Of a DNA stretch of 64,000 nucleotides, positions 44,068-53,046 are shown piece after piece. Where the stretch lies: positions 186,001 to 250,000 of the forward strand of contig CAWFFW010000002.1 of NCBI GenBank assembly GCA_963815305.1, written 5' to 3'. Each line of letters begins with the position of its first letter. Position 1 is the stretch's first letter. Position numbers and translations under genes: made by a program. Under the pieces are notes generated by a model. That model saw only the letters and a list, made by a program, of their open reading frames with translations. It did no database searches and had not been told where the DNA came from. The DNA is from CAXBID01 sp963815305. GTDB taxonomy: Bacteria > Bacteroidota > Bacteroidia > Flavobacteriales > Flavobacteriaceae.

Positions 44068-45174
44068 TTAATTTCTCTTTATATTTTCAATAAACTGATC
44101 GAAAAGATATTCAGAATCATGAGGTCCTGGACTAGCTTCTGGATGATACTGAACAGAAAAGCAGTTTTTATTTTTAATACTAATACCCGCAACGGTATGG
44201 TCATTTAAATGGACGTGTGTAATTTCCAAATTATCATTAGCTTCAGTTTCTTCTCTATTTATAGCAAATCCATGATTTTGGGATGTAATTTCACCCTTTC
44301 CTGTTATTAAATTTTTAACAGGATGATTTATACCCCTATGTCCATTATGCATTTTATAAGTAGAAACGCCATTTGCTAGTGCAATTATTTGATGCCCCAA
44401 ACAAATACCAAATAGTGGTAAATCCCTTTTTATTATTTCTTTAGCTAAGTCTATTGCTTCAATTAATGGTTCTGGATCTCCTGGTCCGTTTGATAAAAAA
44501 TAGCCATCTGGTTTAAAAGCTTCTAAATCCTCAAACTTAGAGTTATATGGAAATACTTTTATATAAGCATCTCTTTTTGCCATATTCCTTAAAATATTCT
44601 TTTTAATACCAATATCTAAAGCCGCTACTTTATAAGTGGCATTTTCGTTCCCAAAATAATAAGGTTCTTTAGTTGACACTTTTGATGCTAACTCAAGTCC
44701 ATTCATATTTGGTACTTCAGCCAATTGTTTCTTTAGACCTCCAATATTATCAACCTCTGTAGAAATTACGGCATTCATGGCGCCATTATCTCTAATATAA
44801 CTTACTAAAGCACGTGTATCCACATCAGATATAGCGAAAAGATTGTTTTTATCTAAAAAGGTTTGCAGAGAACCTTCTGAATCTACGCGAGAATATTCGT
44901 AACTAAAATTTTTGACTACGAGTCCAGCAATTTTTATAGAATCAGATTCTACTTCATCAGCATTAGTTCCATAATTACCAATATGAGCATTGGTCGTTAC
45001 CATAATTTGTCCAAAATAAGAAGGATCTGTAAAAATTTCTTGATAACCAGTCATTCCAGTGTTAAAACAGACTTCACCAAACGAAGTTCCTTGTTTATTA
45101 CCAACTGCTTTACCGTGAAAAATAGTACCATCTGCTAGCAGAATGATGGCTTTTTGTCTTTTTTGATATTTCAT
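44068..45174 (-). CDS. carA: Carbamoyl-phosphate synthase small (glutaminase) subunit
   Basis: 368 residues. It hydrolyses glutamine and channels ammonia to CarB. The N-terminal CPSase small-chain domain begins with ILLADGTIFHGKAVG and includes NTGMTGYQEIFTDPSY. The class I glutaminase domain has the nucleophile Cys in FGICLGHQ (about 256) and the His-Glu pair in QYHPEASPGPHD (about 347). carB is about 35 kb away on the same strand, so the subunits are not in one operon. carA lies downstream of rplQ but beyond the ribosomal terminator. Confidence 0.97.
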   Translation of the reverse strand: MKYQKRQKAIILLADGTIFHGKAVGNKQGTSFGEVCFNTGMTGYQEIFTDPSYFGQIMVTTNAHIGNYGTNADEVESDSIKIAGLVVKNFSYEYSRVDSEGSLQTFLDKNNLFAISDVDTRALVSYIRDNGAMNAVISTEVDNIGGLKKQLAEVPNMNGLELASKVSTKEPYYFGNENATYKVAALDIGIKKNILRNMAKRDAYIKVFPYNSKFEDLEAFKPDGYFLSNGPGDPEPLIEAIDLAKEIIKRDLPLFGICLGHQIIALANGVSTYKMHNGHRGINHPVKNLITGKGEITSQNHGFAINREETEANDNLEITHVHLNDHTVAGISIKNKNCFSVQYHPEASPGPHDSEYLFDQFIENIKRN

Positions 45175-45292
45175 GTGTTCGTTTAAATTCTAATAATATT
45201 ATCTCACGTAGCATCCATATAGTGTTCAATTTTATAAAGAGTTATTGCTTATGGATGTTTCATATTTTTTAAAAAGTTTAACAAAATTGCAC

Positions 45293-45326
45293 AAAAAAAA
45301 GGATAAACTAAAATAGTTTATCCTTT
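45293..45326 (-). terminator. Rho-independent terminator of the ribosomal gene block
   Basis: AAAGGATAAACTA (45298-45310) and TAGTTTATCCTTT (45314-45326) form a perfect 13-base stem with a three-base loop. A run of eight Ts follows on the minus strand. It closes the rpsD-rpoA-rplQ unit. Confidence 0.92.
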
Positions 45327-45349
45327 ATATTTCAAATGCTTATTAACAT

Positions 45350-45826
45350 TTATTCTTCTTCGTTTGATGCTTTAGTTTCTTCAACTGGAGCAGCAGCGGC
45401 TGGTTTAGAACCACCTCTTCTACTTCTTCTGGTTGTTTTCTTTTCTGGTTTGCCAGCATTGTAAAGCTCATTAAAATCCACAAGCTCGATCATTGCCATA
45501 TCAGCATTATCACCTAAACGATTTCCTAATTTTATAATTCTCGTATAACCACCTGGTCTATCAGCTATTTTAGCAGCAACATCTCTAAACAATTCAGCAA
45601 CAGCCTCTTTTTGTCTTAGCTTCGCCATAACAATGCGTCGATTGTGTGTTGTATCTTCTTTAGATTTTGTAATCATGGGCTCCACAAATTGCTTTAAAGC
45701 TTTTGCTTTTGCCACTGTAGTATTAATACGCTTATGCTCTATTAACGAACAGGCCATATTAGCCAACATTGATTTTCTGTGAGCTGTTTTTCTACTTAAG
45801 TGATTTATTTTTTTTCCGTGTCTCAT
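45350..45826 (-). CDS. rplQ: 50S ribosomal protein L17
   Basis: 158 residues. The core (1-118) has MRHGKKINHLSRKTAHRKSML, in pieces, and TVAKAKALKQFVEP. The C-terminal 40 residues are an Ala/Glu/Lys-rich extension (KKTTRRSRRGGSKPAAAAP, then EETKASNEEE), longer than in E. coli but usual in Bacteroidota. L17 lies near the peptide exit tunnel. It is the last gene of the alpha cluster, 59 bases after rpoA. Confidence 0.97.
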   Translation of the reverse strand: MRHGKKINHLSRKTAHRKSMLANMACSLIEHKRINTTVAKAKALKQFVEPMITKSKEDTTHNRRIVMAKLRQKEAVAELFRDVAAKIADRPGGYTRIIKLGNRLGDNADMAMIELVDFNELYNAGKPEKKTTRRSRRGGSKPAAAAPVEETKASNEEE

Positions 45827-45885
45827 GACATTTTTTTTATCATCTTGCTACCAAACCCGAATTCCGAGGAGCAAAATATGATTAA

Positions 45886-46878
45886 TTAATCTTTATCTAA
45901 TTTATATTTACTTAAATCCATTCCAAAGTTTAAACCCTTAACGTTTACTAGCTCTTCAAGCTCTGTTAAAGATTTTTTACCGAAGTTACGGAACTTCATT
46001 AAATCATTTTTATTGAAAGATACTAAGTCGCCCAAAGTATCTACCTCTGCTGCCTTTAAACAGTTTAATGCACGAACAGATAAATCCATATCAATTAACT
46101 TAGTTTTAAGTAACTGACGCATGTGAAGAGATTCTTCATCATAAGTTTCAGTTTGTGCGATTTCATCCGCTTCCAAAGTGATACGCTCATCAGAGAATAA
46201 CATGAAATGGTGAATTAAAGTTTTAGCAGCTTCAGTTAAAGCATCTTGTGGTGTAATAGAACCATCTGTGATAATTTCGAAAACTAATTTTTCGTAATCT
46301 GTTTTTTGCTCAACACGATAGTTTTCAATACTGTACTTTACATTTTTTATCGGTGTATAAATTGAATCCGTAAAGATAGTTCCAATGGGTGCAGAAGCTT
46401 TTTTATTTTCTTCAGCAGGAACATATCCTCTACCTTTTTCAATAGTAATTTCCATGTTGTAATTTACTTTTGGATCTAAGTTACAGATTACTAATTCTGT
46501 ATTCAATACTTGGAAACCTGAAATAAATTTTTGAAAATCACCAGCAGTAATACGTTCTTGACCAGATATTGAAATAGAAATAGATTCATTATCTATGTCT
46601 TCAATTTGCCTTTTAAAACGAACTTGCTTTAAGTTTAATATAATTTCTGTAACATCTTCAACAACTCCTGTAATCGCTGAAAACTCATGATCTACGCCTT
46701 CAATTCTAACCGATGTAATAGCAAATCCTTCTAAAGAAGACAATAAAACTCTTCTTAGTGCATTGCCAACGGTTAAACCATAACCAGGTTCTAAAGGTCT
46801 GAATTCGAATTTACCTTCGAAATCAGTAGAATCAATCATGATTACCTTGTCTGGTTTTTGAAAATTAAATACTGCCAT
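45886..46878 (-). CDS. rpoA: DNA-directed RNA polymerase alpha subunit
   Basis: 330 residues. The N-terminal domain (about 1-235; EPGYGLTVGNALRRVLLSSL) dimerises and starts assembly of the core enzyme. The C-terminal domain (about 255-320; LSVRALNCLKAAEVDTLGDL and KKSLTELEELV) contacts upstream DNA and activators. Length and motifs are normal. It lies between rpsD and rplQ as in other bacteria. Confidence 0.98.
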   Translation of the reverse strand: MAVFNFQKPDKVIMIDSTDFEGKFEFRPLEPGYGLTVGNALRRVLLSSLEGFAITSVRIEGVDHEFSAITGVVEDVTEIILNLKQVRFKRQIEDIDNESISISISGQERITAGDFQKFISGFQVLNTELVICNLDPKVNYNMEITIEKGRGYVPAEENKKASAPIGTIFTDSIYTPIKNVKYSIENYRVEQKTDYEKLVFEIITDGSITPQDALTEAAKTLIHHFMLFSDERITLEADEIAQTETYDEESLHMRQLLKTKLIDMDLSVRALNCLKAAEVDTLGDLVSFNKNDLMKFRNFGKKSLTELEELVNVKGLNFGMDLSKYKLDKD

Positions 46879-46972
46879 TTTTTCTTCGCTTTAATTGTTA
46901 TTTAGTTGCGCGATTTAAAAGTATGAAGAAGACTTATAAATCCTTTGGCTAAACACCAATATGATTAATTTA

Positions 46973-47578
46973 TTATTTAGAATATAATTCTACTATGAAT
47001 TGTTCGTTTATGTTTTCTGGAATTTGAATTCTAGCTGGAACAGACACATAAGTTCCTTTCTTTGTATCATCATTCCAAGTAATCCACTCATAAACAGTGC
47101 TTGAATTTGAAAGTGATCTTTCAATAGCTTCAAGTGATTTTGACTTTTCTCTTACAGCAACAACATCACCTGCTTTCAAAGAGTAAGAAGGAATATTTAC
47201 TAATTCCCCATTTACAGTGATATGTCTGTGAGATACCAATTGTCTTGCGCCACTTCTAGTAGGAGCAATTCCCATCCTAAAAACCACATTATCTAATCTA
47301 GATTCACAAAGTTGTAATAAAACTTCACCTGTGATCCCTTGAGCAGCTCTTGCTTTTTTAAATAATCCTCTAAATTGTCTTTCTAAAATACCATACGTAT
47401 ATTTAGCTTTTTGCTTCTCCATTAATTGGATTGCATATTCAGATTTTTTCCCACGACGTCGTGCGTTTCCGTGTTGACCTGGAGGATAATTTCTTTTTTC
47501 AAAAGATTTATCTTCTCCAAAAATAGCCTCGCCAAATTTACGAGCTATTTTAGTTTTAGGACCAGTATATCTTGCCAT
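46973..47578 (-). CDS. rpsD: 30S ribosomal protein S4
   Basis: 201 residues. It begins MARYTGPKTKIARKFGE and has the S4 RNA-binding domain (about 92-155; LCESRLDNVVFRMGIAPTRSGARQLV, in pieces). No zinc-type cysteine cluster is present. S4 is a primary 16S binder and in other bacteria represses the alpha operon. Here a terminator-like hairpin and a -7 promoter element precede it, in a 179-base gap after rpsK, suggesting a separate transcript. Confidence 0.97.
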   Translation of the reverse strand: MARYTGPKTKIARKFGEAIFGEDKSFEKRNYPPGQHGNARRRGKKSEYAIQLMEKQKAKYTYGILERQFRGLFKKARAAQGITGEVLLQLCESRLDNVVFRMGIAPTRSGARQLVSHRHITVNGELVNIPSYSLKAGDVVAVREKSKSLEAIERSLSNSSTVYEWITWNDDTKKGTYVSVPARIQIPENINEQFIVELYSK

Positions 47579-47678
47579 TTTAAATTGTTTAGTGAGAGTG
47601 ATTATGAATTAAGGTCTTAATCTTATCCTTCGATAGTCGTTGATCTCTCGTTGATACTTGTTAATTTTTTTTAGTTTG

Positions 47679-47686
47679 CAAATTTA
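47679..47686 (-). promoter_or_regulatory. Possible promoter -7 box for rpsD-rpoA-rplQ
   Basis: TAAATTTG on the minus strand is a perfect TAnnTTTG match about 100 bases before the rpsD ATG, right after a terminator-like hairpin. The expected -33 site reads TTAG, three of four bases matching TTTG. Confidence 0.5.
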
Positions 47687-47689
47687 TGC

Positions 47690-47726
47690 AAAAAATTAAC
47701 ATCATCTAATAATTAGATGATATTAA
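47690..47726 (-). terminator. Terminator-like hairpin between rpsK and rpsD
   Basis: ATCATCTAAT (47701-47710) and ATTAGATGAT (47712-47721) pair perfectly. On the minus-strand RNA the stem extends to about 15 pairs through one G-U wobble, and six Us follow. The one-base centre means the real loop would open a few pairs. Confidence 0.7.
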
Positions 47727-47757
47727 TTTTAATATTTAAAAACGTTTTAAAACGCGA

Positions 47758-48141
47758 TTAAACTCTTCTTCTTTTAGGCGGACGACAACCGTTGTGTGGT
47801 AATGGTGTAACATCAATAATTTCAGTTACTTCAATACCTGCATTGTGAATAGAACGAATAGCAGATTCTCTACCATTTCCAGGTCCCTTAACATAAACCT
47901 TTACTTTCTTTAAGCCAGCTTCAGTCGCTACTCCAGCAGCATCTTCAGCAGCTAATTGAGCAGCATAAGGTGTGTTTTTCTTTGATCCTCTAAATCCCAT
48001 TTTACCAGCTGAAGACCAAGAAATAACGTCTCCTTTTTTGTTAGTAAGTGAAATAATGATGTTATTAAATGAAGCTGTAACGTGTGCCTCACCAACTGCA
48101 TCTACAATAACTTTACGTTTTTTTGTGCTTGTTTTTGCCAT
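47758..48141 (-). CDS. rpsK: 30S ribosomal protein S11
   Basis: 127 residues. It has the S11 signature VKVYVKGPGNGRESAIRSI and ends PLPHNGCRPPKRRRV. S11 forms the 30S platform and contacts the E-site mRNA. A 112-base gap separates it from rpsM. Confidence 0.98.
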   Translation of the reverse strand: MAKTSTKKRKVIVDAVGEAHVTASFNNIIISLTNKKGDVISWSSAGKMGFRGSKKNTPYAAQLAAEDAAGVATEAGLKKVKVYVKGPGNGRESAIRSIHNAGIEVTEIIDVTPLPHNGCRPPKRRRV

Positions 48142-48253
48142 ATTTTCTAGTGCTTAGTTGTTAGTTGATAGTCGCTAGAATCCTAAACCGTAATTAATTT
48201 CAAACAGATTCCTTCCAACGTCTAAATACTAAAGACTAAATATTTCTAAATTA

Positions 48254-48628
48254 TTATTTAGTTGCTTTTTTCTTGTTAGCAACCGTTTTTCTTCTACCTT
48301 TTCTGGTTCTAGAGTTATTCTTAGTACGTTGTCCTCTTAACGGAAGACCTGATCTATGACGAATACCTCTATAACATCCAATATCCATTAATCGCTTAAT
48401 GTTTAATTGGGTTTCAGAACGTAATTCACCTTCAATTTTAAACGTTCCAACAGCTTCACGAATACCACTAATTTGGTCATCGGTCCAGTCTTGAACTTTA
48501 GTACTTTCATCAACTTTAGCTTCCGCTAAAATTTCTTTTGCTCTACTTTTACCTATTCCATAGATATAAGTTAAAGAGATTACTCCTCTCTTGTTTTTTG
48601 GTATGTCTACACCTGCAATTCTTGCCAT
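48254..48628 (-). CDS. rpsM: 30S ribosomal protein S13
   Basis: 124 residues. It begins MARIAGVDIPKNKRGVISLT and has the HhH-type helix (GIGKSRAKEIL) and the RGIRHRSGLPLRGQRTKNN signature. S13 sits in the 30S head and bridges to the large subunit. Two bases separate it from rpmJ. Confidence 0.98.
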   Translation of the reverse strand: MARIAGVDIPKNKRGVISLTYIYGIGKSRAKEILAEAKVDESTKVQDWTDDQISGIREAVGTFKIEGELRSETQLNIKRLMDIGCYRGIRHRSGLPLRGQRTKNNSRTRKGRRKTVANKKKATK

Positions 48629-48630
48629 AA

Positions 48631-48747
48631 TTACCCTTGTCTTTGTTTGAATCTAGGATTCTTTTTGTTTATCACGTAAAGTCTACCTTTTCTACGCACG
48701 ATTTTGCAATCGGCACTTCTTTTTTTAACTGATGCTCTTACTTTCAT
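48631..48747 (-). CDS. rpmJ: 50S ribosomal protein L36 (zinc-free form)
   Basis: 38 residues: begins MKVRASVKKRSADCKIV and ends NPRFKQRQG. The canonical zinc ligands C-x2-C, C and H are reduced to one cysteine (C14). The first Cys is Ser, the third is replaced by Asn/Lys, and the His is Phe. This is therefore the zinc-independent type. It lies between infA and rpsM, as in many bacteria. Confidence 0.96.
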   Translation of the reverse strand: MKVRASVKKRSADCKIVRRKGRLYVINKKNPRFKQRQG

Positions 48748-48799
48748 CTGTATTCGTTATTGTTTTAGATGTCCGATGTAATCTTACGATTTCATCTTG

Positions 48800-49015
48800 T
48801 TAGTATCTATAAGTTATTCGAGCCTTAGTTAAATCATAAGGACTCATTTCTAATTTTACTTTGTCTCCTGGTAATAACTTAATATAATGCATTCGCATTT
48901 TACCAGAAATATGTGCAGTCACAATGTGACCATTCTCTAATTCAACACGGAACATAGCATTTGATAATGCCTCTATAATGGTTCCGTCTTGTTCTATTGC
49001 TGCTTGTTTTGCCAT
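48800..49015 (-). CDS. infA: Translation initiation factor IF-1
   Basis: 71 residues, one OB fold (IEQDGTIIEALSNAMFRVEL in pieces, GHIVTAHISGKMRMHYIKLLPGD). It binds the 30S A site during initiation with IF-2 and IF-3. It is placed between secY and rpmJ, as is common outside the gamma-proteobacteria. Confidence 0.98.
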   Translation of the reverse strand: MAKQAAIEQDGTIIEALSNAMFRVELENGHIVTAHISGKMRMHYIKLLPGDKVKLEMSPYDLTKARITYRY

Positions 49016-49097
49016 AAATTCTTTTTTAGTAATCTACCCTCAATTAACAAATACCTTGCCTAAATTTTTGATGATTGATTTCTAAATTATTTTCAAA

Positions 49098-50444
49098 TTA
49101 AGCTACTGCTTTTCTATTTTTACCTGTCTTCATCAGACCATCATAGTGTCTATTCAGCAAATAAGAATTAATTTGCTGCATAGTATCAATGGCAACTCCA
49201 ACCATAATTAATAATGATGTTCCTCCGAAAAACAATGCCCAACCTTGTTGTACGCCCATAAGTTTAACTATAAATGCTGGAAATATCGCAATAAGTGCTA
49301 AAAATATAGAGCCTGGTAAAGTAATTTGAGACATTATTTTATCTAAATATTCAGATGTTTCAGAACCTGGACGAATACCTGGAATAAAACCCCCACTTCG
49401 CTTTAAATCATCAGCCATTTTGTTTGTTGGTACCGTTATGGCGGTATAAAAGTATGTAAATACTATGATTAGTAAACCAAATGTTAAGTTGTACCAAAAT
49501 CCAAACATGTCTGAATAATTTGTTTGCATCCATGATCCAGCTGATGTTTCTTTTAAGAAAGACGAACCACCAATTAAACTTGGAACAAACATAATAGCCT
49601 GAGCAAATATAATTGGCATTACCCCTGAAGCGTTAAGTTTTAATGGTATATATTGCCTAGAACCAGCCATAGCACTTTTTTCATAACCGCCAGAAGCCGT
49701 TCTTCGTGCATACTGTACTGCTATTTTTCTAACAGCCATTACTAACATAATTGATGCTAAAATGATCACAAACCAAATAACCAGTTCAAAAAGAATGAGC
49801 ATAACGTTGTTACCTTCTAATCTTGTAGCTGCATTTTGTATAAAAGCTTGTGGTAAGGTTGCAATAATACCAACCATGATTAATAATGAAATCCCGTTAC
49901 CAATACCTTTATCGGTAATTTTTTCTCCTAACCACATGGCGAAAATACACCCCGTTACCAATATCGTCACTGAAGAGAAATAAAACAAAGGACCTGTTCC
50001 TAATAAAAAGGCACTTTGAGGTATACCTAAAGCTGGTAAGCTTGCTAGATAACCTGGTGCTTGTAATAAACAGATAGCTATAGTTAACCAACGTGTAATT
50101 TGAGTAATCCTCTTTTGACCACTGGCGCCTTCTTTTTGAAGCTTTTGTAAATAAGGAATAGCGATACCCATTAATTGCACAACAATAGAAGCAGAAATGT
50201 AAGGCATAATACCCAAAGCAAATACCGAAGCATTTGCAAATGCACCACCAGTAAAGGCATTTAGTAAACCTAATATACCTCCATCGGTTTTATCAGCTAA
50301 ACCACCTAATTGGGCCGCATCAATACCTGGTAAAACAACTTGAGCACCAAAACGATAAACTAACAACAAACCTAATGTAACTACGATTCTATTTCTTAGT
50401 TCCTCAATTTTCCAAACATTCTTTATGGATTCTATAAATTTCAT
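49098..50444 (-). CDS. secY: Preprotein translocase subunit SecY
   Basis: 448 residues with ten membrane helices. It is the channel of the Sec translocon in the inner membrane, working with SecE, SecG and SecA or the ribosome. Typical segments are RNRIVVTLGLLLVYRFG at helix 1, GIMPYISASIVVQL, the cytoplasmic loop GSRQYIPLKLNASGVMPIIF in pieces, and the late loop RPGSETSEYLD. It follows rplO by 14 bases. Confidence 0.98.
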   Translation of the reverse strand: MKFIESIKNVWKIEELRNRIVVTLGLLLVYRFGAQVVLPGIDAAQLGGLADKTDGGILGLLNAFTGGAFANASVFALGIMPYISASIVVQLMGIAIPYLQKLQKEGASGQKRITQITRWLTIAICLLQAPGYLASLPALGIPQSAFLLGTGPLFYFSSVTILVTGCIFAMWLGEKITDKGIGNGISLLIMVGIIATLPQAFIQNAATRLEGNNVMLILFELVIWFVIILASIMLVMAVRKIAVQYARRTASGGYEKSAMAGSRQYIPLKLNASGVMPIIFAQAIMFVPSLIGGSSFLKETSAGSWMQTNYSDMFGFWYNLTFGLLIIVFTYFYTAITVPTNKMADDLKRSGGFIPGIRPGSETSEYLDKIMSQITLPGSIFLALIAIFPAFIVKLMGVQQGWALFFGGTSLLIMVGVAIDTMQQINSYLLNRHYDGLMKTGKNRKAVA

Positions 50445-50458
50445 ACTTAAAATAAATC

Positions 50459-50911
50459 TTATAAAGTTACAGCTTCTCCTCCAGCAGCTTCAATAGCAGC
50501 TTTTGCTGATGCCGTAAATTTGTGTGCAGAAACTTTTAATTTTGCTTTTAACTCACCTCTACCTAAAATTTTAACTAAATCATTTTTTCCAGCTAAACGG
50601 TTTATGAACAATGTTTCAAAATCTACTGTATCTTTTGTTTTCTTATCATCAACCAACTGTTGTAAGGTATCTAAATTGATGCCTTGGTACTCAACACGGT
50701 TAATATTTGTAAAACCAAATTTAGGAACACGTCTTTGAAGTGGCATTTGCCCACCTTCAAAACCTAATTTTTTAGAATAACCAGAACGAGACTTTGCCCC
50801 TTTGTGACCACGAGTAGCAGTACCACCTTTTCCAGAACCTTGTCCTCTACCTATTCTTTTACCTTGGTTTTTTACTGAACCTTCTGCAGGTTTTAAATTA
50901 CTTAAATCCAT
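50459..50911 (-). CDS. rplO: 50S ribosomal protein L15
   Basis: 150 residues. The glycine-rich basic N-terminus (KRIGRGQGSGKGGTATRGHKG) and GFEGGQMPLQRRVPKFGF are characteristic. L15 is a late-assembly large-subunit protein that reaches deep into 23S rRNA. It begins 16 bases after the rpmD stop. Confidence 0.98.
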   Translation of the reverse strand: MDLSNLKPAEGSVKNQGKRIGRGQGSGKGGTATRGHKGAKSRSGYSKKLGFEGGQMPLQRRVPKFGFTNINRVEYQGINLDTLQQLVDDKKTKDTVDFETLFINRLAGKNDLVKILGRGELKAKLKVSAHKFTASAKAAIEAAGGEAVTL

Positions 50912-50927
50912 TTCTCAGTTTATATTT

Positions 50928-51107
50928 TTAAGCTTCTTCAACAGAAACTAAATGTGAAACTTTAGCAACCATACCAAGAATATTTGGTGTAGCGTCATGC
51001 TCTTTTACTTGACCAATTTTATTAAGACCAAGAGCTTCTAAAGTTCTTTTTTGTCTTTGCGTACGGTTGATTGCGCTTTTAACCTTTGTTACTTTAATCT
51101 TTGCCAT
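50928..51107 (-). CDS. rpmD: 50S ribosomal protein L30
   Basis: 59 residues: starts MAKIKVTKVKSAINRTQRQK, with LEALGLNKIGQVKEH in the middle and MVAKVSHLVSVEEA at the end, matching L30. Its place between rpsE and rplO is the standard order of the spc cluster. Confidence 0.97.
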   Translation of the reverse strand: MAKIKVTKVKSAINRTQRQKRTLEALGLNKIGQVKEHDATPNILGMVAKVSHLVSVEEA

Positions 51108-51121
51108 TTCTGTACTTTATT

Positions 51122-51646
51122 TTAAGCGTTAAAAACTTGTTCAAGTGAAATACCTCTATCTTTCGCAATTGCTCTAGCGTCCCTTAACTGTAGTAAAGCG
51201 TCAAAAGTTGCTTTTACAACATTATGAGGGTTAGAAGAACCTTGAGATTTTGATAACACATCGTGTACCCCAACGGCCTCAAGTACTGTTCTTACAGCAC
51301 CACCAGCAATAACACCGGTACCAGGTGCTGCAGGTATAATATTTACTCTTGCTCCACCGTATTTACCTTTTTGTTCGTGTGGTAACGTTCCTTTTATGAT
51401 AGGAATACGAACTAGGTTTTTCTTAGCATCTTCAACAGCTTTTGCTATGGCACTAGCTACATCTTTAGATTTTCCTAAACCTTGTCCTACAACACCTGCT
51501 TCATCACCAACCACAACGATTGCTGAAAAGCCAAATGCTCTACCACCTTTAGTCACTTTCGTAACTCTTTGTACACCAACTAAACGATCTTTAAGATCTA
51601 ATCCGCCTGGTTTTACTAATTCTGCACTTTTATATTTTTTAAACAT
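51122..51646 (-). CDS. rpsE: 30S ribosomal protein S5
   Basis: 174 residues. The S5 double-stranded-RNA-binding-like domain (KDRLVGVQRVTKVTKGGRAF) and the C-terminal domain with GTGVIAGGAVRTVLEAVGV are intact. S5 contributes to mRNA entry and decoding fidelity. No change is evident in the GGRAF loop, where spectinomycin-resistance changes usually occur. Confidence 0.98.
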   Translation of the reverse strand: MFKKYKSAELVKPGGLDLKDRLVGVQRVTKVTKGGRAFGFSAIVVVGDEAGVVGQGLGKSKDVASAIAKAVEDAKKNLVRIPIIKGTLPHEQKGKYGGARVNIIPAAPGTGVIAGGAVRTVLEAVGVHDVLSKSQGSSNPHNVVKATFDALLQLRDARAIAKDRGISLEQVFNA

Positions 51647-51652
51647 AATATC

Positions 51653-52009
51653 TTAGAATTTAAGTCCTGCTTCTCTAGCGCCTTCTGCTAATGATTTTAC
51701 TCTACCGTGATATAAATATCCACCTCTATCAAAAGCTATAGTTTCAACGCCTGCTTTTAAAGCTTTTTCACCAAGTGCTTTACCTACTAACTTAGCTAAT
51801 TCTGATTTAGTTGCTTTCGCAGAACCGATACCTTTATCTCTTGAAGATGCTGCACTGATAGTTTTACCAGTAACATCATCAACTATTTGAGCATAAATTT
51901 CTTTATTACTTCTATAAACAGCTAATCTAGGTCTTGCTTCTGTACCAGAAACAACCTTACGTATCCTGTTTTTTATTCTTAATCTTCTTTCGTTCTTTGT
52001 CAATGCCAT
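51653..52009 (-). CDS. rplR: 50S ribosomal protein L18
   Basis: 118 residues. It has RRLRIKNRIRKVVSGTEARPRL in pieces and ends FDRGGYLYHGRVKSLAEGAREAGLKF in pieces. L18 binds 5S rRNA in the central protuberance. It overlaps no neighbour, with six bases to rpsE. Confidence 0.98.
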   Translation of the reverse strand: MALTKNERRLRIKNRIRKVVSGTEARPRLAVYRSNKEIYAQIVDDVTGKTISAASSRDKGIGSAKATKSELAKLVGKALGEKALKAGVETIAFDRGGYLYHGRVKSLAEGAREAGLKF

Positions 52010-52019
52010 AACTTAATTA

Positions 52020-52562
52020 TTAAGCGGATTTACCTGCTTTTCTTCTTAATACCTCACCAACAAACTTAATTCCTTTTCCTTTATAAGGTTCTGGCGGTCT
52101 AAAACCACGGATTTTTGCCGCAACTTGACCAACGAGTTGTTTATCGAATGATGTTAATTTTACAACTGGATTTTTTCCTTTTTCTGATATTGTTTCAACT
52201 ACTACTTCTGGAGCAATATCTAAAATAATATTATGAGAAAACCCTAAGGCTAAATCTAATTTTTGTCCTTGATTTGATGCTCTGTAACCTACACCAACTA
52301 ATTCCAACTGCTTAGTCCATCCTTTAGAGACACCTGACACCATGTTGTTCATTAAAGATCTATATAAACCATGTTTAGCTTTTTGATCTTTAGTATCGGA
52401 AGAACGAGTAACCCAAACGCTACCGTCTTCAACTTTTATTTCTATAGAATCGTAATTTTGTTTTAACTCTCCTAATTTTCCTTTTACAGTTACAATGCTA
52501 TCTTTAACATCGACTGTTACACCTTCTGGAATGGCTACTGGATTATTTCCTATTCTTGACAT
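52020..52562 (-). CDS. rplF: 50S ribosomal protein L6
   Basis: 180 residues, two related domains. It begins MSRIGNNPVAIPEGVTVDV. The C-terminal RIRGFRPPEPYKGKGIKF is the family signature. L6 sits near the GTPase centre. Ten bases separate it from rplR. Confidence 0.98.
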   Translation of the reverse strand: MSRIGNNPVAIPEGVTVDVKDSIVTVKGKLGELKQNYDSIEIKVEDGSVWVTRSSDTKDQKAKHGLYRSLMNNMVSGVSKGWTKQLELVGVGYRASNQGQKLDLALGFSHNIILDIAPEVVVETISEKGKNPVVKLTSFDKQLVGQVAAKIRGFRPPEPYKGKGIKFVGEVLRRKAGKSA

Positions 52563-52579
52563 TTCTTTAAGGTTTTAAA

Positions 52580-52978
52580 TTAGTAAACGTAACATAAAAC
52601 TTCACCGCCTACATTATCTCTTTTAGCTTGTTTACCTGTCATAACTCCATGGGAAGTTGAAACAATAGAAACACCAAGACCGTTTAAGATTCTAGGTAAA
52701 TCATTAGCACCTGCATACTTACGTAAACCTGGTTTACTAATTCTTTGAAGTTTTTTAATGACTGATTCTTTAGTGTCTTTATTATACTTAAGCGCTATTT
52801 TAATAGAACCTTGCACAGAGGAATCATCAAATTTGTAACTTAAAATATATCCTTGTTCGAATAATATTTTAGTGATGTCTTTTTTTAAATTAGAAGCAGG
52901 AATTTCCACCACCCTGTGGTTAGCACGCACTGCGTTTCTAATTCTTGTCAAATAATCCGCAATTGGATCTGAGTACAT
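52580..52978 (-). CDS. rpsH: 30S ribosomal protein S8
   Basis: 132 residues. It has DPIADYLTRIRNAVRANH at the start and the signature GVSIVSTSHGVMTGKQAKR. S8 is a primary 16S binder and, in E. coli, the repressor of the spc operon; whether that applies here is not shown. The 68-base gap to rpsN is larger than most in this block. Confidence 0.98.
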   Translation of the reverse strand: MYSDPIADYLTRIRNAVRANHRVVEIPASNLKKDITKILFEQGYILSYKFDDSSVQGSIKIALKYNKDTKESVIKKLQRISKPGLRKYAGANDLPRILNGLGVSIVSTSHGVMTGKQAKRDNVGGEVLCYVY

Positions 52979-53046
52979 AATGAATTGATTTTGTGATCTT
53001 GGTTTTCGAACTATTCCGAACCTGAAATCTGATTATTTAAATAATA

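Noticed and set aside
47972..48157. Plus-strand open frames opposite ribosomal genes
   Set aside because: They are reverse-strand shadows of conserved genes with no family features or promoters.
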